From UBA2705 sp963977105 (GTDB taxonomy: Bacteria > Pseudomonadota > Alphaproteobacteria > Micavibrionales > Micavibrionaceae): a stretch of 64,000 bases of DNA. The stretch spans positions 248,001-312,000 of the forward strand of contig CAXBNI010000002.1 of assembly GCA_963977105.1 (NCBI GenBank), read 5' to 3'. The position numbers and the translations under genes were made by a program. The notes below the pieces were generated by a model, which was not told the origin of the DNA, ran no database searches, and worked only from the letters and a program-made list of their open reading frames with translations. Position 1 is the first letter of the stretch. The number at the start of each line of letters is the position of its first letter. This document shows positions 17,004 through 26,240 of the stretch, one piece after another.

Positions 17004-17846
17004 TTAGTGCGCATCCCCTTGGCAGCACGGACAGTAAAATGTCGAACGCCCCGACTGCACTATACGTCTTATAGCAGTTTTGTCACATTTATAACAAGGT
17101 GCTTCTTCACGCCCATAGACAAGCAGTTCATTTTGAAAATAGCCGAGCTTGCCGTCTGCTGTGCGATAATCCTTTAATGTCGAGCCGCCCGCTTTAATCG
17201 CCTTTTGCAAGACCTCAACAATCGCAGCATAAAGCTTTGCAGCCTCATTTGTATTTAGGGAATCGGCGCTACGTTTAGGATGCACCCCGGCCATAAACAG
17301 TGCTTCGCATACATATATGTTACCAAGCCCTGCGACAATACGTTGATCGAGCAGCGCCGCCTTAATATATGTCCGCTTATGCGCGAGGCGCTGCGCGAGA
17401 ATCTCCGCCGATAATTCTGCACCAAGCGGGTCAGGTCCCATTTTCGCAAAGGCACGGTCTGCGTTAAGCGCAGCGAGATCATCAAATAACATCACCATGC
17501 CAAAGCGGCGTGGGTCGTTATAAACAAGCGCCTTGTTGTCGTTAAACCGTAAAATCATATGGTCATGTTTAATTTCGCGATAGGCTGCATAATCATGCAC
17601 CATCTTAACCTGACCGCTCATCCCCAGATGAATCACAAGCACCTTACCGTCGCTTAACTTCACCAAGACATATTTAGCTCGCCGCTCAACACAGTTCACC
17701 TTAAGGTCGCGCAAACGCTCATCAAGGAATTCAGGAAAGGGAATACGTAGATTCGGACGGTTTAATATCGCCTGCTCAAGCGTAGCCCCCTCAATAAAAG
17801 GCGCAATCCCGCGGCATACGGTTTCGACTTCGGGTAATTCTGGCAT
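17004..17846 (-). CDS. mutM: Formamidopyrimidine-DNA glycosylase (MutM/Fpg)
   Basis: MutM removes 8-oxoguanine and other oxidised purines and cuts the abasic site. The mature N-terminus PELPEVETVCRGI carries Pro2 (the nucleophile) and Glu3. A Lys in the VERRAKYVLVKL segment lies near residue 57, as expected. The helix-two-turn-helix GLGNIYVCEALF is near residue 167. The C-terminal zinc finger is C-x2-C (CYKC) and C-x2-C (CPCC) around residues 250-275. At 280 residues it is standard length. It lies 15 bases after the SIMPL gene on the same strand, indicating co-transcription. Confidence 0.97.
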   Translation of the reverse strand: MPELPEVETVCRGIAPFIEGATLEQAILNRPNLRIPFPEFLDERLRDLKVNCVERRAKYVLVKLSDGKVLVIHLGMSGQVKMVHDYAAYREIKHDHMILRFNDNKALVYNDPRRFGMVMLFDDLAALNADRAFAKMGPDPLGAELSAEILAQRLAHKRTYIKAALLDQRIVAGLGNIYVCEALFMAGVHPKRSADSLNTNEAAKLYAAIVEVLQKAIKAGGSTLKDYRTADGKLGYFQNELLVYGREEAPCYKCDKTAIRRIVQSGRSTFYCPCCQGDAH

Positions 17847-17861
17847 AAAGAGTGAACCTTC

Positions 17862-18578
17862 TTAATCGATCAAATAATATTCGACTGTGCTAACAACACG
17901 GATCTTTTTGATATGCGGATTGTTCCGATCACGCGAGGCTATCGAAAAATTGCCCTGTGAGGCGCGTTTAATTTTACCAAGACCGCTGAAAGAATCCGCC
18001 GCAAATTTTTCGGCAACTTCTCGTGCTTTGTTTGTCGCCTCTTCGATCATCATCGGCTTGATATCATTTAGCTTGGTAAAGCTATATTCAGCCGGCTGGT
18101 TATAGTTTGTCGCACCAAAAACCACACCGGTCTTACCCAAAGATGAAATATCCCCCATAATGGCGCGGATCATTTTCACATCATTTGAAAAAACGGTGAC
18201 TGTTTGCTGCGCAGTGAAGCGCGGCTTATCATTCACTTGATTATTATAACGGTCGGCCAATTTATCTGTGACCTGCGGCATAACGATAGAGATATTATTC
18301 GCCGCGACTCCTTGCTTTTGCAAATATGTGCTGATTTTATCTGCATCGCGCTCTAAAGCGCTATAAAGCTCGGCCGGAGCCTCTGCGGCAACGCTAAAGC
18401 CTATTGGCCATATCACTTGATCAGCAAGGTGTACTTGCTCTGAGAGGCCTTTAACCACGACGCTACGCTCATATTGTTTCATATCATGCACGGCTTGATA
18501 GGCAAAGCCGCCGAGAGCGAACAGCCCCAAGCATAAAAAGGCACCAAGAATGAGCGCTGGTCTGGACTGTGCGGACAT
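17862..18578 (-). CDS. SIMPL-domain (DUF541) protein
   Basis: SIMPL proteins are periplasmic or membrane-anchored proteins of unclear role, some linked to oxidative stress protection. An N-terminal membrane segment (residues 9-28, LILGAFLCLGLFALGGFAYQ) precedes a soluble domain of about 200 residues. The segment VVKGLSEQVHLADQVIWPI resembles the SIMPL opening strand, V-x-G-x-x-x-x-x-x-x-x-D. FTAQQTVTVFSNDV and AREVAEKFAADSF are further family features. The location is probably inner membrane with the domain outside. The gene lies in one minus-strand run with mutM. Confidence 0.85.
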   Translation of the reverse strand: MSAQSRPALILGAFLCLGLFALGGFAYQAVHDMKQYERSVVVKGLSEQVHLADQVIWPIGFSVAAEAPAELYSALERDADKISTYLQKQGVAANNISIVMPQVTDKLADRYNNQVNDKPRFTAQQTVTVFSNDVKMIRAIMGDISSLGKTGVVFGATNYNQPAEYSFTKLNDIKPMMIEEATNKAREVAEKFAADSFSGLGKIKRASQGNFSIASRDRNNPHIKKIRVVSTVEYYLID

Positions 18579-18614
18579 AATAAATATCTTTCCTGAATAT
18601 GTGGCGCTCTGCGT

Positions 18615-19466
18615 TTAATCCGCTTTGTTTCTGTAGGCACGTTTGTTACGCGCAACATCTTTGTAATATAAAGCACGCTGACGCGCAAAGGCAAGCCCTG
18701 CCCGCCCATCACATATACCGCCTTTTACAATATAGGAATAGATAAAAACAGCCCCCCAGCGCAGAGGCAGTGCGCGGAACAGTTTCTTAAGGCTTTGCCG
18801 CCAAGGCACAGGGTCTTGTGGCCAGCGCTTATTAAGGCACATCAGCGCTTCCCATGATGCATAACCCTCATGGCGCTTATCAAGCGCAGCCATGTCATCA
18901 AACGCGTCATGAACCAGATGCATTTTTAATACCGAGAGTGTTGCCTGTTCACTTTGCTTACGCCGCACAGGCTGATAATGCCCCTCAACTTCCCAGCCGC
19001 CCGCGAAATCATCATCACGCACATCTGGGAAAACAAAATCATGACGGTTAAACAGCATTAGCTTTTTGTTGATTTGGCCATGACGCAAAATTTGATCCCC
19101 AACGCGATACAGGCCTTTGACAAAATAGCCGCGCGCGCTTGGTGCGCCAGCGCCAAACAAAGCGCAAATCTCCGCATTTAAAGCCGGAGTCATACGCTCA
19201 TCAGCATCAAGCATCAAAACCCAATCATGGCGTAGCGCCAGATTATCTAGCGCCCATTGTTTTTTCTTGGGATAGTGACCATCCCACGTAAAGCTGGCGA
19301 TTTGCGCACCTGCATCTTGGGCAAGCGCGACGGTATCATCATCGCTGTGGCTATCGACAACCCATATATCATCAAACCCACCCAAACACTCCAAAGTCTT
19401 TGTGATACGGCGCTGTTCATTTTTGGTAAGGATGATGACGGATACGGGCGCGGACTTCATAAGCAT
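18615..19466 (-). CDS. Family 2 glycosyltransferase, WaaE/KdtX-like
   Basis: A GT-A fold glycosyltransferase that uses a nucleotide sugar. It opens VSVIILTKNEQRRITKTLECL and has VLMLDADERMTP near residue 92, containing the D-x-D metal site. The region WVVDSHSDDDTVALAQDAGA and the spacing match members that modify lipopolysaccharide core, such as WaaE. The length of 283 residues fits. ATG codons at 19466 and 19460 are both possible; the first is shown. It lies directly after the Wzz-like gene with no gap, in a run of four envelope-polysaccharide genes. The acceptor sugar is unknown. Confidence 0.85.
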   Translation of the reverse strand: MLMKSAPVSVIILTKNEQRRITKTLECLGGFDDIWVVDSHSDDDTVALAQDAGAQIASFTWDGHYPKKKQWALDNLALRHDWVLMLDADERMTPALNAEICALFGAGAPSARGYFVKGLYRVGDQILRHGQINKKLMLFNRHDFVFPDVRDDDFAGGWEVEGHYQPVRRKQSEQATLSVLKMHLVHDAFDDMAALDKRHEGYASWEALMCLNKRWPQDPVPWRQSLKKLFRALPLRWGAVFIYSYIVKGGICDGRAGLAFARQRALYYKDVARNKRAYRNKAD

Positions 19467-20348
19467 TTACGCCTTGCGCTGCTTTAAGCCTGCGATAAAA
19501 CCAAAAAGGACAGAGCCAAACATAAAGGAGATAAGCACAGCGGCGCTGAGCACCATAAAAGGCCTGGGCCAAACAACATAAGGCGATAAATGCGGTGCCT
19601 CTACGATTTGCGCTGCAAATGCCCCTTCAGCTTGCAACGACATCAGGCTGTATTCTTCCTGCACGATCAGGCTCGCTAATAACTTGCGGTAATCACGGCT
19701 TGTTTCTACGGCCATACGCTGTTTAAAATAGGCGATATGCCCGATGACATTTTGTGTCGCCTGCGCGCGTAATTGACGGTCACTAAATTGATAAAGACTG
19801 GCGAGCAAGGCGGGCGCCAAAGCGCGATCGCTCATCACTACACTCACCTGATAAAACGGCGTTAAACCATCAGGCTGAATATTGACGCGGTCTTTTAATA
19901 TTTGTGAGAGCGCCAAGCCATCACTATAGGAAGAATCAAACCGGTAGCGCGCACGCCACGGCAAAACTTTATCAGCCTCGCCCTTGAAATACGGCAATAC
20001 ATCCTGCATGGCAGGCAAAACAGAGGTCGCCACCGTTTGACTACGCATCATTTTTAACATTTGCTGAAATTCAATCGCGCTATCACGGCGCTGCATTTTA
20101 TATAACGGGGTCGCGCTAAAGGCATCTTGTGCTTCATAGAGCGCCTTATCGGCAGACGAGAAAAGCGGTTCTACAGGGCCGATCAACATGCTCGCGCGGT
20201 AATAGTTTGGCTGTGCCATTAACCACAGAATCGACAGACTACCAAGCACAAGAATAAAGCCGATAATATATAGTTTCGCCGCCCAAAACAGCAGTAATAT
20301 ATCGCTAAGCGTTCTGTTATGCCCTTTATTTAAAATCTCAAAGCTCAT
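19467..20348 (-). CDS. Wzz-like polysaccharide chain-length regulator
   Basis: A 293-residue inner-membrane protein with one hydrophobic segment near residues 29-49 (IIGFILVLGSLSILWLMA) and another at residues 257-281, the two-helix Wzz/PCP layout with a helical periplasmic domain between. The motif ...APHLSPYVVWPRPFMVLSA just before the second helix matches the Pro-rich start of Wzz TM2. The start overlaps the stop codon of the upstream glycosyltransferase by one base (TAATG), so the two are translationally coupled. It probably controls the length of a Wzy-dependent polymer, which fits the ligase/polymerase-like gene upstream. Confidence 0.8.
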   Translation of the reverse strand: MSFEILNKGHNRTLSDILLLFWAAKLYIIGFILVLGSLSILWLMAQPNYYRASMLIGPVEPLFSSADKALYEAQDAFSATPLYKMQRRDSAIEFQQMLKMMRSQTVATSVLPAMQDVLPYFKGEADKVLPWRARYRFDSSYSDGLALSQILKDRVNIQPDGLTPFYQVSVVMSDRALAPALLASLYQFSDRQLRAQATQNVIGHIAYFKQRMAVETSRDYRKLLASLIVQEEYSLMSLQAEGAFAAQIVEAPHLSPYVVWPRPFMVLSAAVLISFMFGSVLFGFIAGLKQRKA

Positions 20349-21613
20349 TACGCTGCCTTATTGTTTTTCTTATAAACATTTTGCGCGGAGAACTGATCGC
20401 CGACAACTTCACGCGCGCGCTCTATCCATGCATTATATGATTCTTCTGGGCGCATATGCAGCGCCGTTTGCGCTGCCGCGTTATGGGCGTTATACCAAGC
20501 TTCGCCATTTTGGCGGTAATGGCGTATGGTTTTCGCCAATTGTCGCGCCTGCCCTTGGGGAACAACTTCACCTGTTTTAAAGTCATTCACAAGCCGCGCA
20601 ATTTCAGAATTCTCTGGCCCTAAGAAAATCAACGGCCGCGCCACCGCCATGGCCGAATACGCCTTACACGGCACGACCAAGCCGCAGGCACTATCACGCA
20701 GGCTGACCAAGTGAATATCGCCGCTTTCAAGCACATCACGTAAATTTTCTTCGGGCTGATAAGGCAGCAGACGAATGTTATTCAGGTTCAGCCGTGCGCG
20801 CTCTTTCGCTAAGCGCTCATGACCGACTCCATCGCCAATAAACACAAATTCAATTTCGGGGTAGTCTTCATTCAAATAATAAGCCGCGCCTAAAATCGTT
20901 TGTATCGGGTGTGCCCAGCCAAGATTCCCCGCATATAGCACGCGAAATTTTGGCGCATCATCATTAAACAATGTTTTCTTAAATTCTGTATTGCCGCCAA
21001 AAACAGACGCGGCATCTTGGCTCGCCTTTATCGCACGTGTATCTAGGCATGGATTATGCCAGTTCGGAATCACGCTGATTTTACGCGCAGGCACTTTATT
21101 ATTAATCATGTGGCGCGCCATACAGCGACCAATTACAACCACGCGCTCACATTGCAGCAAGGCCTTAAGTTGCAATGCTTTCATCACATTATAAGCAAAT
21201 TTAGGCAGGCGCACCCGCAAAACAGGGAAAAGCTCTGGATAGACATCCTGACACCAATGTATATGCGATGCGCCCATTTTCTTCGCGATTAAATGGCCTA
21301 AATAAACCAACATTGGCGGATCGGTCTTGCTTACGACCAATTGATGTTTTTTTAAAAATAGCGCCGCAGCAAATAGCTTCAGCCAGACCAACATATAAGA
21401 CAACGCATTTTTTCGTGCCATATTCACGCGTATGCACTGTACGTTTACGCCTTGTGCATCTTGAAATTTGGCTGATTTCTCACCAGATGTTAAAACCGTG
21501 ACATGCCAGCCATCGCGCACATATGCCCCTGCCAAATCATGCAGCATTCGCCCCGTTGCGCCGCGCACAGGAGGATAAACACGATTTATAAAGAGGATAG
21601 ATGGTTTTTGCAT
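20348..21613 (-). CDS. Family 4 glycosyltransferase
   Basis: A GT-B glycosyltransferase, about 421 residues. The N-terminal half has INRVYPPVRGATGRMLHDLA with the Gly-rich acceptor site. The C-terminal half has RVLYAGNLGWAHPIQTILGAA and IEFVFIGDGVGHERL, then LRDVLESGDIHLVSLRDSACGLVVPCKAYSAMA, which carries the E-x7-E-type nucleotide-sugar region, here with S/K and no second canonical Glu in the visible stretch. The overall form resembles WbuB-like enzymes. Codons are typical of the neighbourhood. It is the second gene of the island and is followed immediately by the Wzz-like gene. Confidence 0.83.
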   Translation of the reverse strand: MQKPSILFINRVYPPVRGATGRMLHDLAGAYVRDGWHVTVLTSGEKSAKFQDAQGVNVQCIRVNMARKNALSYMLVWLKLFAAALFLKKHQLVVSKTDPPMLVYLGHLIAKKMGASHIHWCQDVYPELFPVLRVRLPKFAYNVMKALQLKALLQCERVVVIGRCMARHMINNKVPARKISVIPNWHNPCLDTRAIKASQDAASVFGGNTEFKKTLFNDDAPKFRVLYAGNLGWAHPIQTILGAAYYLNEDYPEIEFVFIGDGVGHERLAKERARLNLNNIRLLPYQPEENLRDVLESGDIHLVSLRDSACGLVVPCKAYSAMAVARPLIFLGPENSEIARLVNDFKTGEVVPQGQARQLAKTIRHYRQNGEAWYNAHNAAAQTALHMRPEESYNAWIERAREVVGDQFSAQNVYKKNNKAA

Positions 21614-21694
21614 TCTACTCTTATCACATTTACAGGCGGCATAATGGACGCCGTACGATTATAATTATTATGCGTTATTTGAATACACCAAAAT

Positions 21695-22918
21695 TCAGCC
21701 GTGTTCAACTGTAGATGCAGATGGTGCATCTATACGGCGACGCATAATGGCGCAGACCAGCAACAAAAGCAGGCCAAAGCTAAACGCCTTATGTGAAGCA
21801 TAGAAAAAGCTCGAGATTAAAATCGGCAGCATTAACGAGAGGCCAAGAGGCAAATTAATCCGGACCAGACGCAGATTCTCACGAAATATGGCGCCCCAGT
21901 AAAACACAAGCAGCGCCGTACCGATCAATCCTGTTTTGAAGAAATAATAACTAAATAAATTATGCGTATAGCCAACCTGCATTTTACCGACGGCAGGGTT
22001 TTCGAATAAAGCGCCCCAGCCATGGCCAAACAGAAAATGCCCTATATCACGCGTTCCCAGTTGCAAGACGGCTTGCAGCTCTGCGCCGCGGCTATTGAGG
22101 CCGACCTGCACATGCTTAAGCTCAAGGCGCATAATCACATCCTGCAACTGTGGAAGGAATGCGAAAACAAGTACCGCAAGTAACGTAACGAGGCGCAATG
22201 CCGTTTCAGGGCGATAGAGCAAAATGTAGAACAAGCCAGCAACCGCAAAAACAACTAAGGCCGCAAAAGACGCACGTTGCAGCGCATAGGTCAGCGCAAA
22301 AATCGGCAGCAAAGCGATCAGCGCCGCGAACAAGCCATAAAATACATTATAAATCACATCACCGCGCCGCCATGAAATACGCAGAAAGCTCGCTGCAAGC
22401 AAATAAAGCGCAGAAAACAGCACGGCAGGCGTAATCGTTAAATAAAGCGCAACAGCAGAAGGCAGCCCGAATTTCGGCAAAGCCAAAGGCAAGAAAATCC
22501 GCGCCGAGAACGCAACACCGATAAACACAACGCCAAACATAAATAAACGGCGAAAGCCGCGCGCATCACGAAATAAATGCACGTAAAGTAGCGGCAACAG
22601 TATAAAGCCAAAGGCAATAAGGTCACGCGCGACCTCTTTTATATCCGCGCCCCCCGCAAGCGCGATAAAAAAAGGCACAGACAGGCCAAACACTGCAAAA
22701 AACTGCCCCGCGCTGAACCAAAGCGGCCGCGATGGTGCGCCAGCATTTTGCGCATTAACAAACACAGCCGAAAGCCCATGAGCCCCAGCGCCAAAAAGCA
22801 ATAATAAAGCAATAATGACCTCAATAACGCCGACAGAATCGGGCGTGGGCTGTCCAAACAGCCCATAGAGAAGCAATGCGAGTAGAACAGATGTATATTG
22901 TACAAAGTCTAAACGCAT
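21695..22918 (-). CDS. O-antigen ligase/polymerase-like membrane protein
   Basis: A 407-residue protein with about ten to twelve membrane helices and a large loop late in the sequence (near residues 260-330) containing LGTRDIGHFLFGHGWGALFENP and GYTHNLFSYYFFKTG. A loop with a conserved F-G-x-G and a T-H-N motif is the hallmark of the Wzy_C/O-antigen ligase family. Its role is therefore polymerisation of a repeat unit or ligation of a polymer to lipid A core. It heads the minus-strand polysaccharide run, 81 bases before the GT4 gene. The exact substrate cannot be told. Confidence 0.78.
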   Translation of the reverse strand: MRLDFVQYTSVLLALLLYGLFGQPTPDSVGVIEVIIALLLLFGAGAHGLSAVFVNAQNAGAPSRPLWFSAGQFFAVFGLSVPFFIALAGGADIKEVARDLIAFGFILLPLLYVHLFRDARGFRRLFMFGVVFIGVAFSARIFLPLALPKFGLPSAVALYLTITPAVLFSALYLLAASFLRISWRRGDVIYNVFYGLFAALIALLPIFALTYALQRASFAALVVFAVAGLFYILLYRPETALRLVTLLAVLVFAFLPQLQDVIMRLELKHVQVGLNSRGAELQAVLQLGTRDIGHFLFGHGWGALFENPAVGKMQVGYTHNLFSYYFFKTGLIGTALLVFYWGAIFRENLRLVRINLPLGLSLMLPILISSFFYASHKAFSFGLLLLLVCAIMRRRIDAPSASTVEHG

Positions 22919-22943
22919 AATCTCTCTTTGTCTTCATCGTATT

Positions 22944-24317
22944 TTATGCAGGATCTTCGCCAGAAATCTCTTCATCCGCAGAATAACGCGGCGACGCACG
23001 AACAGGAATCTCACCGCCAATACGCTCCATAATCGCAGCAAAGAAACCATCTGTGCCATGTTTTAATGGAGAAAGGCGCATATAATCGCCATCACATGGT
23101 TTTTCAGCGCCCTCTGGCCAGCCTTCAACCAATGGCACAAGGCGGTAATCTTTGTTGCGCGCTAGAAAGCTTTCTACTTGGTCTTCATTTTCACGGCGCA
23201 GCAATGAACATGTTGCATAGACTAAACGTCCACCAATTTTGACGGTATCCGCGACTTTATCTAAAATTTCGGCTTGTGTGATCATCAGTTCTTCAAGCTG
23301 TGGGCCGTAATGATACCAACGCATATCTGGGTTACGGCGCCATGTGCCTGTACCTGAACATGGTACGTCCAATAATGTCACATCAAATGTCCCTTTTTGG
23401 CGGCGCAGCCATTTACGGTTTTTTTGATCTTCTAATCCGCGCGTTTCAATAATGTCAGAAACCCCTGCGCGTTTAAAACGCGGTTTGGCTTTCGCAAGGC
23501 GGCGTGAATCAATATCCATGGCAACGACGCGGCCTTTACACAGCATCGCATTGGCAAGCGCCAAGGTTTTACCGCCTGCGCCAGCGCAATAATCAAGCAC
23601 TTGCATTGATGGCTGCGCATTACAGGCCAGCGCAATAAGCTGCGAGCCTTCATCTTGAATATCAACGAGGCGCTTTTTAAAGGTCTTCGTTGTTGATAAG
23701 AATACTTTTTGTTTCAAACGAATGCCCCAAGGCGAGAAGATATGCGGCTTAGCGCTAATGCCTTCTTTTCTTAGGCTGTTCAGCGCATCTTCACGCGCGA
23801 TTTTGGCAACATTGACACGCAAATCAAGCGCAGCTTCGTCAGAAAAAGCTAAAATCTCTTCTTCAAAATCCGCGCCGTAAATGGCTTTTACTTCATCCAA
23901 GTACTGCTCAGGCACTTCAAAGCGCACGAATTCGGGCATCTCATCATGAACAAGCGCCTGACCACAAAGCGCGCCTAAAGCTTTGTTTTCATCTGTATCT
24001 AATGTTTCAGGGCTGTATTTATCGCCATTAAATATCATGTGCACATAGTCGCTATCGCGCTCTTCAAGGAGGATTAACCCCGCAAAAACAACGCTGCGCG
24101 CGTCAAAATCTAACCCTGCGCGCTCAATCCACCATCTTAACTTTGCATAGGCACGCATGATGTCATAGCAAAACCCTGCGACATAGCGGCGATCATTCGA
24201 TCCGATATATTTACGGTTACGCATATAGTCGCCGATAATGTTATCCATCGGGACCTTTGCAATTTGTATCGCCTGAAAAATTTCAATTGATGCTTTTATT
24301 CTAGCTGCAGGTGTCAT
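22944..24317 (-). CDS. rsmB: 16S rRNA m5C methyltransferase, RsmB/NOP family
   Basis: RsmB methylates a cytosine (C967 in E. coli) of 16S rRNA at C5. The N-terminal helical part (residues 1-80) resembles the NusB-like domain of RsmB. The SAM-binding loop LDYCAGAGGKTLALA is near residue 240, LLDVPCSGTGTWRRNP (the P-C-S-G-T-G active loop) near 318 and YATCSLLRREN (second catalytic Cys) near 370. The length of 457 residues is slightly above the usual 430. The C-terminal 35 residues are acidic. The start is the only ATG in frame near the N-terminal helix. Member identity within the RsmB/RsmF group is likely but not certain. Confidence 0.87.
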   Translation of the reverse strand: MTPAARIKASIEIFQAIQIAKVPMDNIIGDYMRNRKYIGSNDRRYVAGFCYDIMRAYAKLRWWIERAGLDFDARSVVFAGLILLEERDSDYVHMIFNGDKYSPETLDTDENKALGALCGQALVHDEMPEFVRFEVPEQYLDEVKAIYGADFEEEILAFSDEAALDLRVNVAKIAREDALNSLRKEGISAKPHIFSPWGIRLKQKVFLSTTKTFKKRLVDIQDEGSQLIALACNAQPSMQVLDYCAGAGGKTLALANAMLCKGRVVAMDIDSRRLAKAKPRFKRAGVSDIIETRGLEDQKNRKWLRRQKGTFDVTLLDVPCSGTGTWRRNPDMRWYHYGPQLEELMITQAEILDKVADTVKIGGRLVYATCSLLRRENEDQVESFLARNKDYRLVPLVEGWPEGAEKPCDGDYMRLSPLKHGTDGFFAAIMERIGGEIPVRASPRYSADEEISGEDPA

Positions 24318-24361
24318 ATATAGTATACTCTATACTGGGTTAAATTTTATAAGGTAGTGCT

Positions 24362-25207
24362 TTGTTACAACATTCTTCACAAGATAATCAACCTAAGTTT
24401 GATATGATCGAGTCATCAGGCATCGGCTATCACTACTTATATCATGAACGCCAATACCTGTTGAGGCTAGTCGCGCTACCGTTTCTTGTGAAATTCTTGA
24501 CGACCATTATCCTGACTTTATTTGGCGAAAATATTTCTTATTTTTCTGCGAGTCTCGTCATAATACCGAGCCTTTTTGCTGAAGGTTGGCTTTTGGCGCA
24601 AGTTATTCGTAGTTTTGCATTCAACGAACGCTGGCCGATCATGCTTAGTGGTGAAAAAGACATTGATAAGGGCAAATTGCTCAATCGCCAGACCTGCATT
24701 ATTGCCGCGATTGTGACATATGTCGTAATCCACATGGTCTATTATGCTGTGCAAAGTACGCTGATGATTACACCCGCAGAATTTGAACTCCTTGCGCAGA
24801 TGAGCGCCGGTGAAGAGCTGCCAGATGGTACGGTGATTTCATATACGCCCATCCTTGTTGCGCTCGGCCTTTTATTTTCCTTGATATACTGGTTCCCGCT
24901 GATCTGGCTTTATATTCCGGCGGCGGCCAATATTTATTTTAAAGATTTTTACCTGACCGTCGTCAAACAGCGTATGGCGCTGCGGATCATCGGCTGTTAT
25001 ATGATCTGCCTTATTCCTTTTGTTGCGGGGCTAACGCTGTTTAGCAACTTCATTGGAACCGCATTTTCGATTGATATGTTCAAACAATCCACTGCGGAGA
25101 AAATCTTTTTCGATTCGATCTCACAATTCGTTTCTTTGCTTGTAGGAATTGTCAGTACAGTTGCCATTACCCACGGCATCAGCCAGTTCTTTGGGACGAA
25201 GAAATGA
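24362..25207 (+). CDS. Polytopic membrane protein of unknown function
   Basis: A 281-residue protein with about six hydrophobic segments and no recognised motif. Resemblance to Yip1-type membrane domains (regular pairs of helices with small soluble loops) is weak. The first 20 residues (Gln/Ser/Asn-rich) are hydrophilic. The frame opens at TTG at 24362 with AAGG 7 bases before it; an ATG at 24404 is a plausible shorter start. Its stop codon overlaps the ferredoxin start by four bases (ATGA), so it is translated with it. That coupling makes a functional link possible, but nothing in the sequence shows heme or iron binding. Confidence 0.65.
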   Translation: MLQHSSQDNQPKFDMIESSGIGYHYLYHERQYLLRLVALPFLVKFLTTIILTLFGENISYFSASLVIIPSLFAEGWLLAQVIRSFAFNERWPIMLSGEKDIDKGKLLNRQTCIIAAIVTYVVIHMVYYAVQSTLMITPAEFELLAQMSAGEELPDGTVISYTPILVALGLLFSLIYWFPLIWLYIPAAANIYFKDFYLTVVKQRMALRIIGCYMICLIPFVAGLTLFSNFIGTAFSIDMFKQSTAEKIFFDSISQFVSLLVGIVSTVAITHGISQFFGTKK

Positions 25208-25515
25208 AAATTATAGTCACGGACTTTGATAACAAAGAACATCAACTTGATGCGATAGAAGGCTGGCGCGTGATGGAGATCATCCGCGACCATGGCCTGC
25301 CGATAAAAGCGGAGTGTGGCGGCGCATGTTGCTGCGCGACCTGTCATGTCTATGTTGAAGATGAATGGCTTGATAAAATCCCCGTCGCCCGCGACGATGA
25401 ACTTGATATGCTTGATGAAGCGGTTGACGTTGAAGATAGCTCAAGGCTGTCTTGCCAGCTTATTATGAGTGCTGCGCTTGACGGCCTGCGCGTAAAGCTT
25501 GCACCAACAGGCTAA
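25204..25515 (+). CDS. [2Fe-2S] ferredoxin, adrenodoxin-like
   Basis: A small electron carrier of 103 residues. The cluster-binding cysteines are C-x5-C-x2-C in AECGGACCCATCHVYV (residues 38-53), and a fourth Cys lies in RLSCQLIM near residue 82. This is the vertebrate adrenodoxin and bacterial Fdx pattern. The surrounding acidic residues (EDEWLD, ARDDELDMLD) fit partner docking. It could serve Fe-S cluster assembly or a monooxygenase; no such partner is present nearby. Its start overlaps the upstream membrane-protein gene. Confidence 0.93.
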   Translation: MKIIVTDFDNKEHQLDAIEGWRVMEIIRDHGLPIKAECGGACCCATCHVYVEDEWLDKIPVARDDELDMLDEAVDVEDSSRLSCQLIMSAALDGLRVKLAPTG

Positions 25516-25613
25516 TCGCTCACTCTTGTTTCCTCGTAAAAAAGCCAATAAAAAAGGAGGAAAAATTATCCCCCCCTCTCTACATTGGTGTAAAACTTTT
25601 TAATTGCTGGTCA

Positions 25614-26240
25614 TCATGATGGGCCTGAGAACATATTTGAATTCTTCTCAATATTATAATCATATTTGGTGGTTTCATTACCAGTGGCTTGTAAACCGCC
25701 GCCTGGGGCAACACGTTCAATATTCGTAACGCCCTTCATAATGTCCATCGCCGCAATTTTTGTTTGGTGAAGCTGCGCTTTAATATTCTCATAAGCTGCC
25801 GAGAACGCATCTTGCGCAATCTCTTTACCCATGACCATCATACGCTTGATTTTACCGGTTTCGCCATGCTCGGTGTCAAGCGCCTTAGCAAAAGCGTTTT
25901 TCGCTGGACGCTTACCGCCGCCGCCTTTACCTGAACGTCCTGATGTACCAGTATCTTCTTCTTCGTCTTCATTCTCGTTCGCTGTACCTGTCTCGATATC
26001 AAAAAACGTTCTCGCCTGAAAGCTCACCGGGTAATTGACAAGTTCTTTCGTATCAATCGTTCTACCCGTAAGGCCGGCTTTCAATTCAACATGCAGCTGA
26101 TTTTGGTCGCGCCAATCAAAAACCATACAATGGCTTTTATGGTCACCCGCTACCGGATATTTCTTTACAACACGCTTACCTTGGTAAAGCGGTTCTTTTA
26201 AACCTGATGCTTCTATAAGCTCATTTACATTAACCTGCAT
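25614..26240 (-). CDS. Hypothetical protein with acidic/Gly-rich linker
   Basis: A 208-residue protein in three parts. Residues 1-85 are a mixed alpha/beta region rich in Lys and Asp. Residues 86-112 are a low-complexity linker with a run of Glu and Asp followed by Gly, Ser and Lys. Residues 113-208 are helical, with MMVMGKEIAQDAFSAAYENI and a final Asn/Lys-rich tail. No signal peptide, membrane helix or known motif is seen. GGAG lies 8 bases before the ATG. It runs divergently from the secreted Gly-rich protein gene and shares a 488-base upstream region with it. I do not recognise it. Confidence 0.6.
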   Translation of the reverse strand: MQVNVNELIEASGLKEPLYQGKRVVKKYPVAGDHKSHCMVFDWRDQNQLHVELKAGLTGRTIDTKELVNYPVSFQARTFFDIETGTANENEDEEEDTGTSGRSGKGGGGKRPAKNAFAKALDTEHGETGKIKRMMVMGKEIAQDAFSAAYENIKAQLHQTKIAAMDIMKGVTNIERVAPGGGLQATGNETTKYDYNIEKNSNMFSGPS

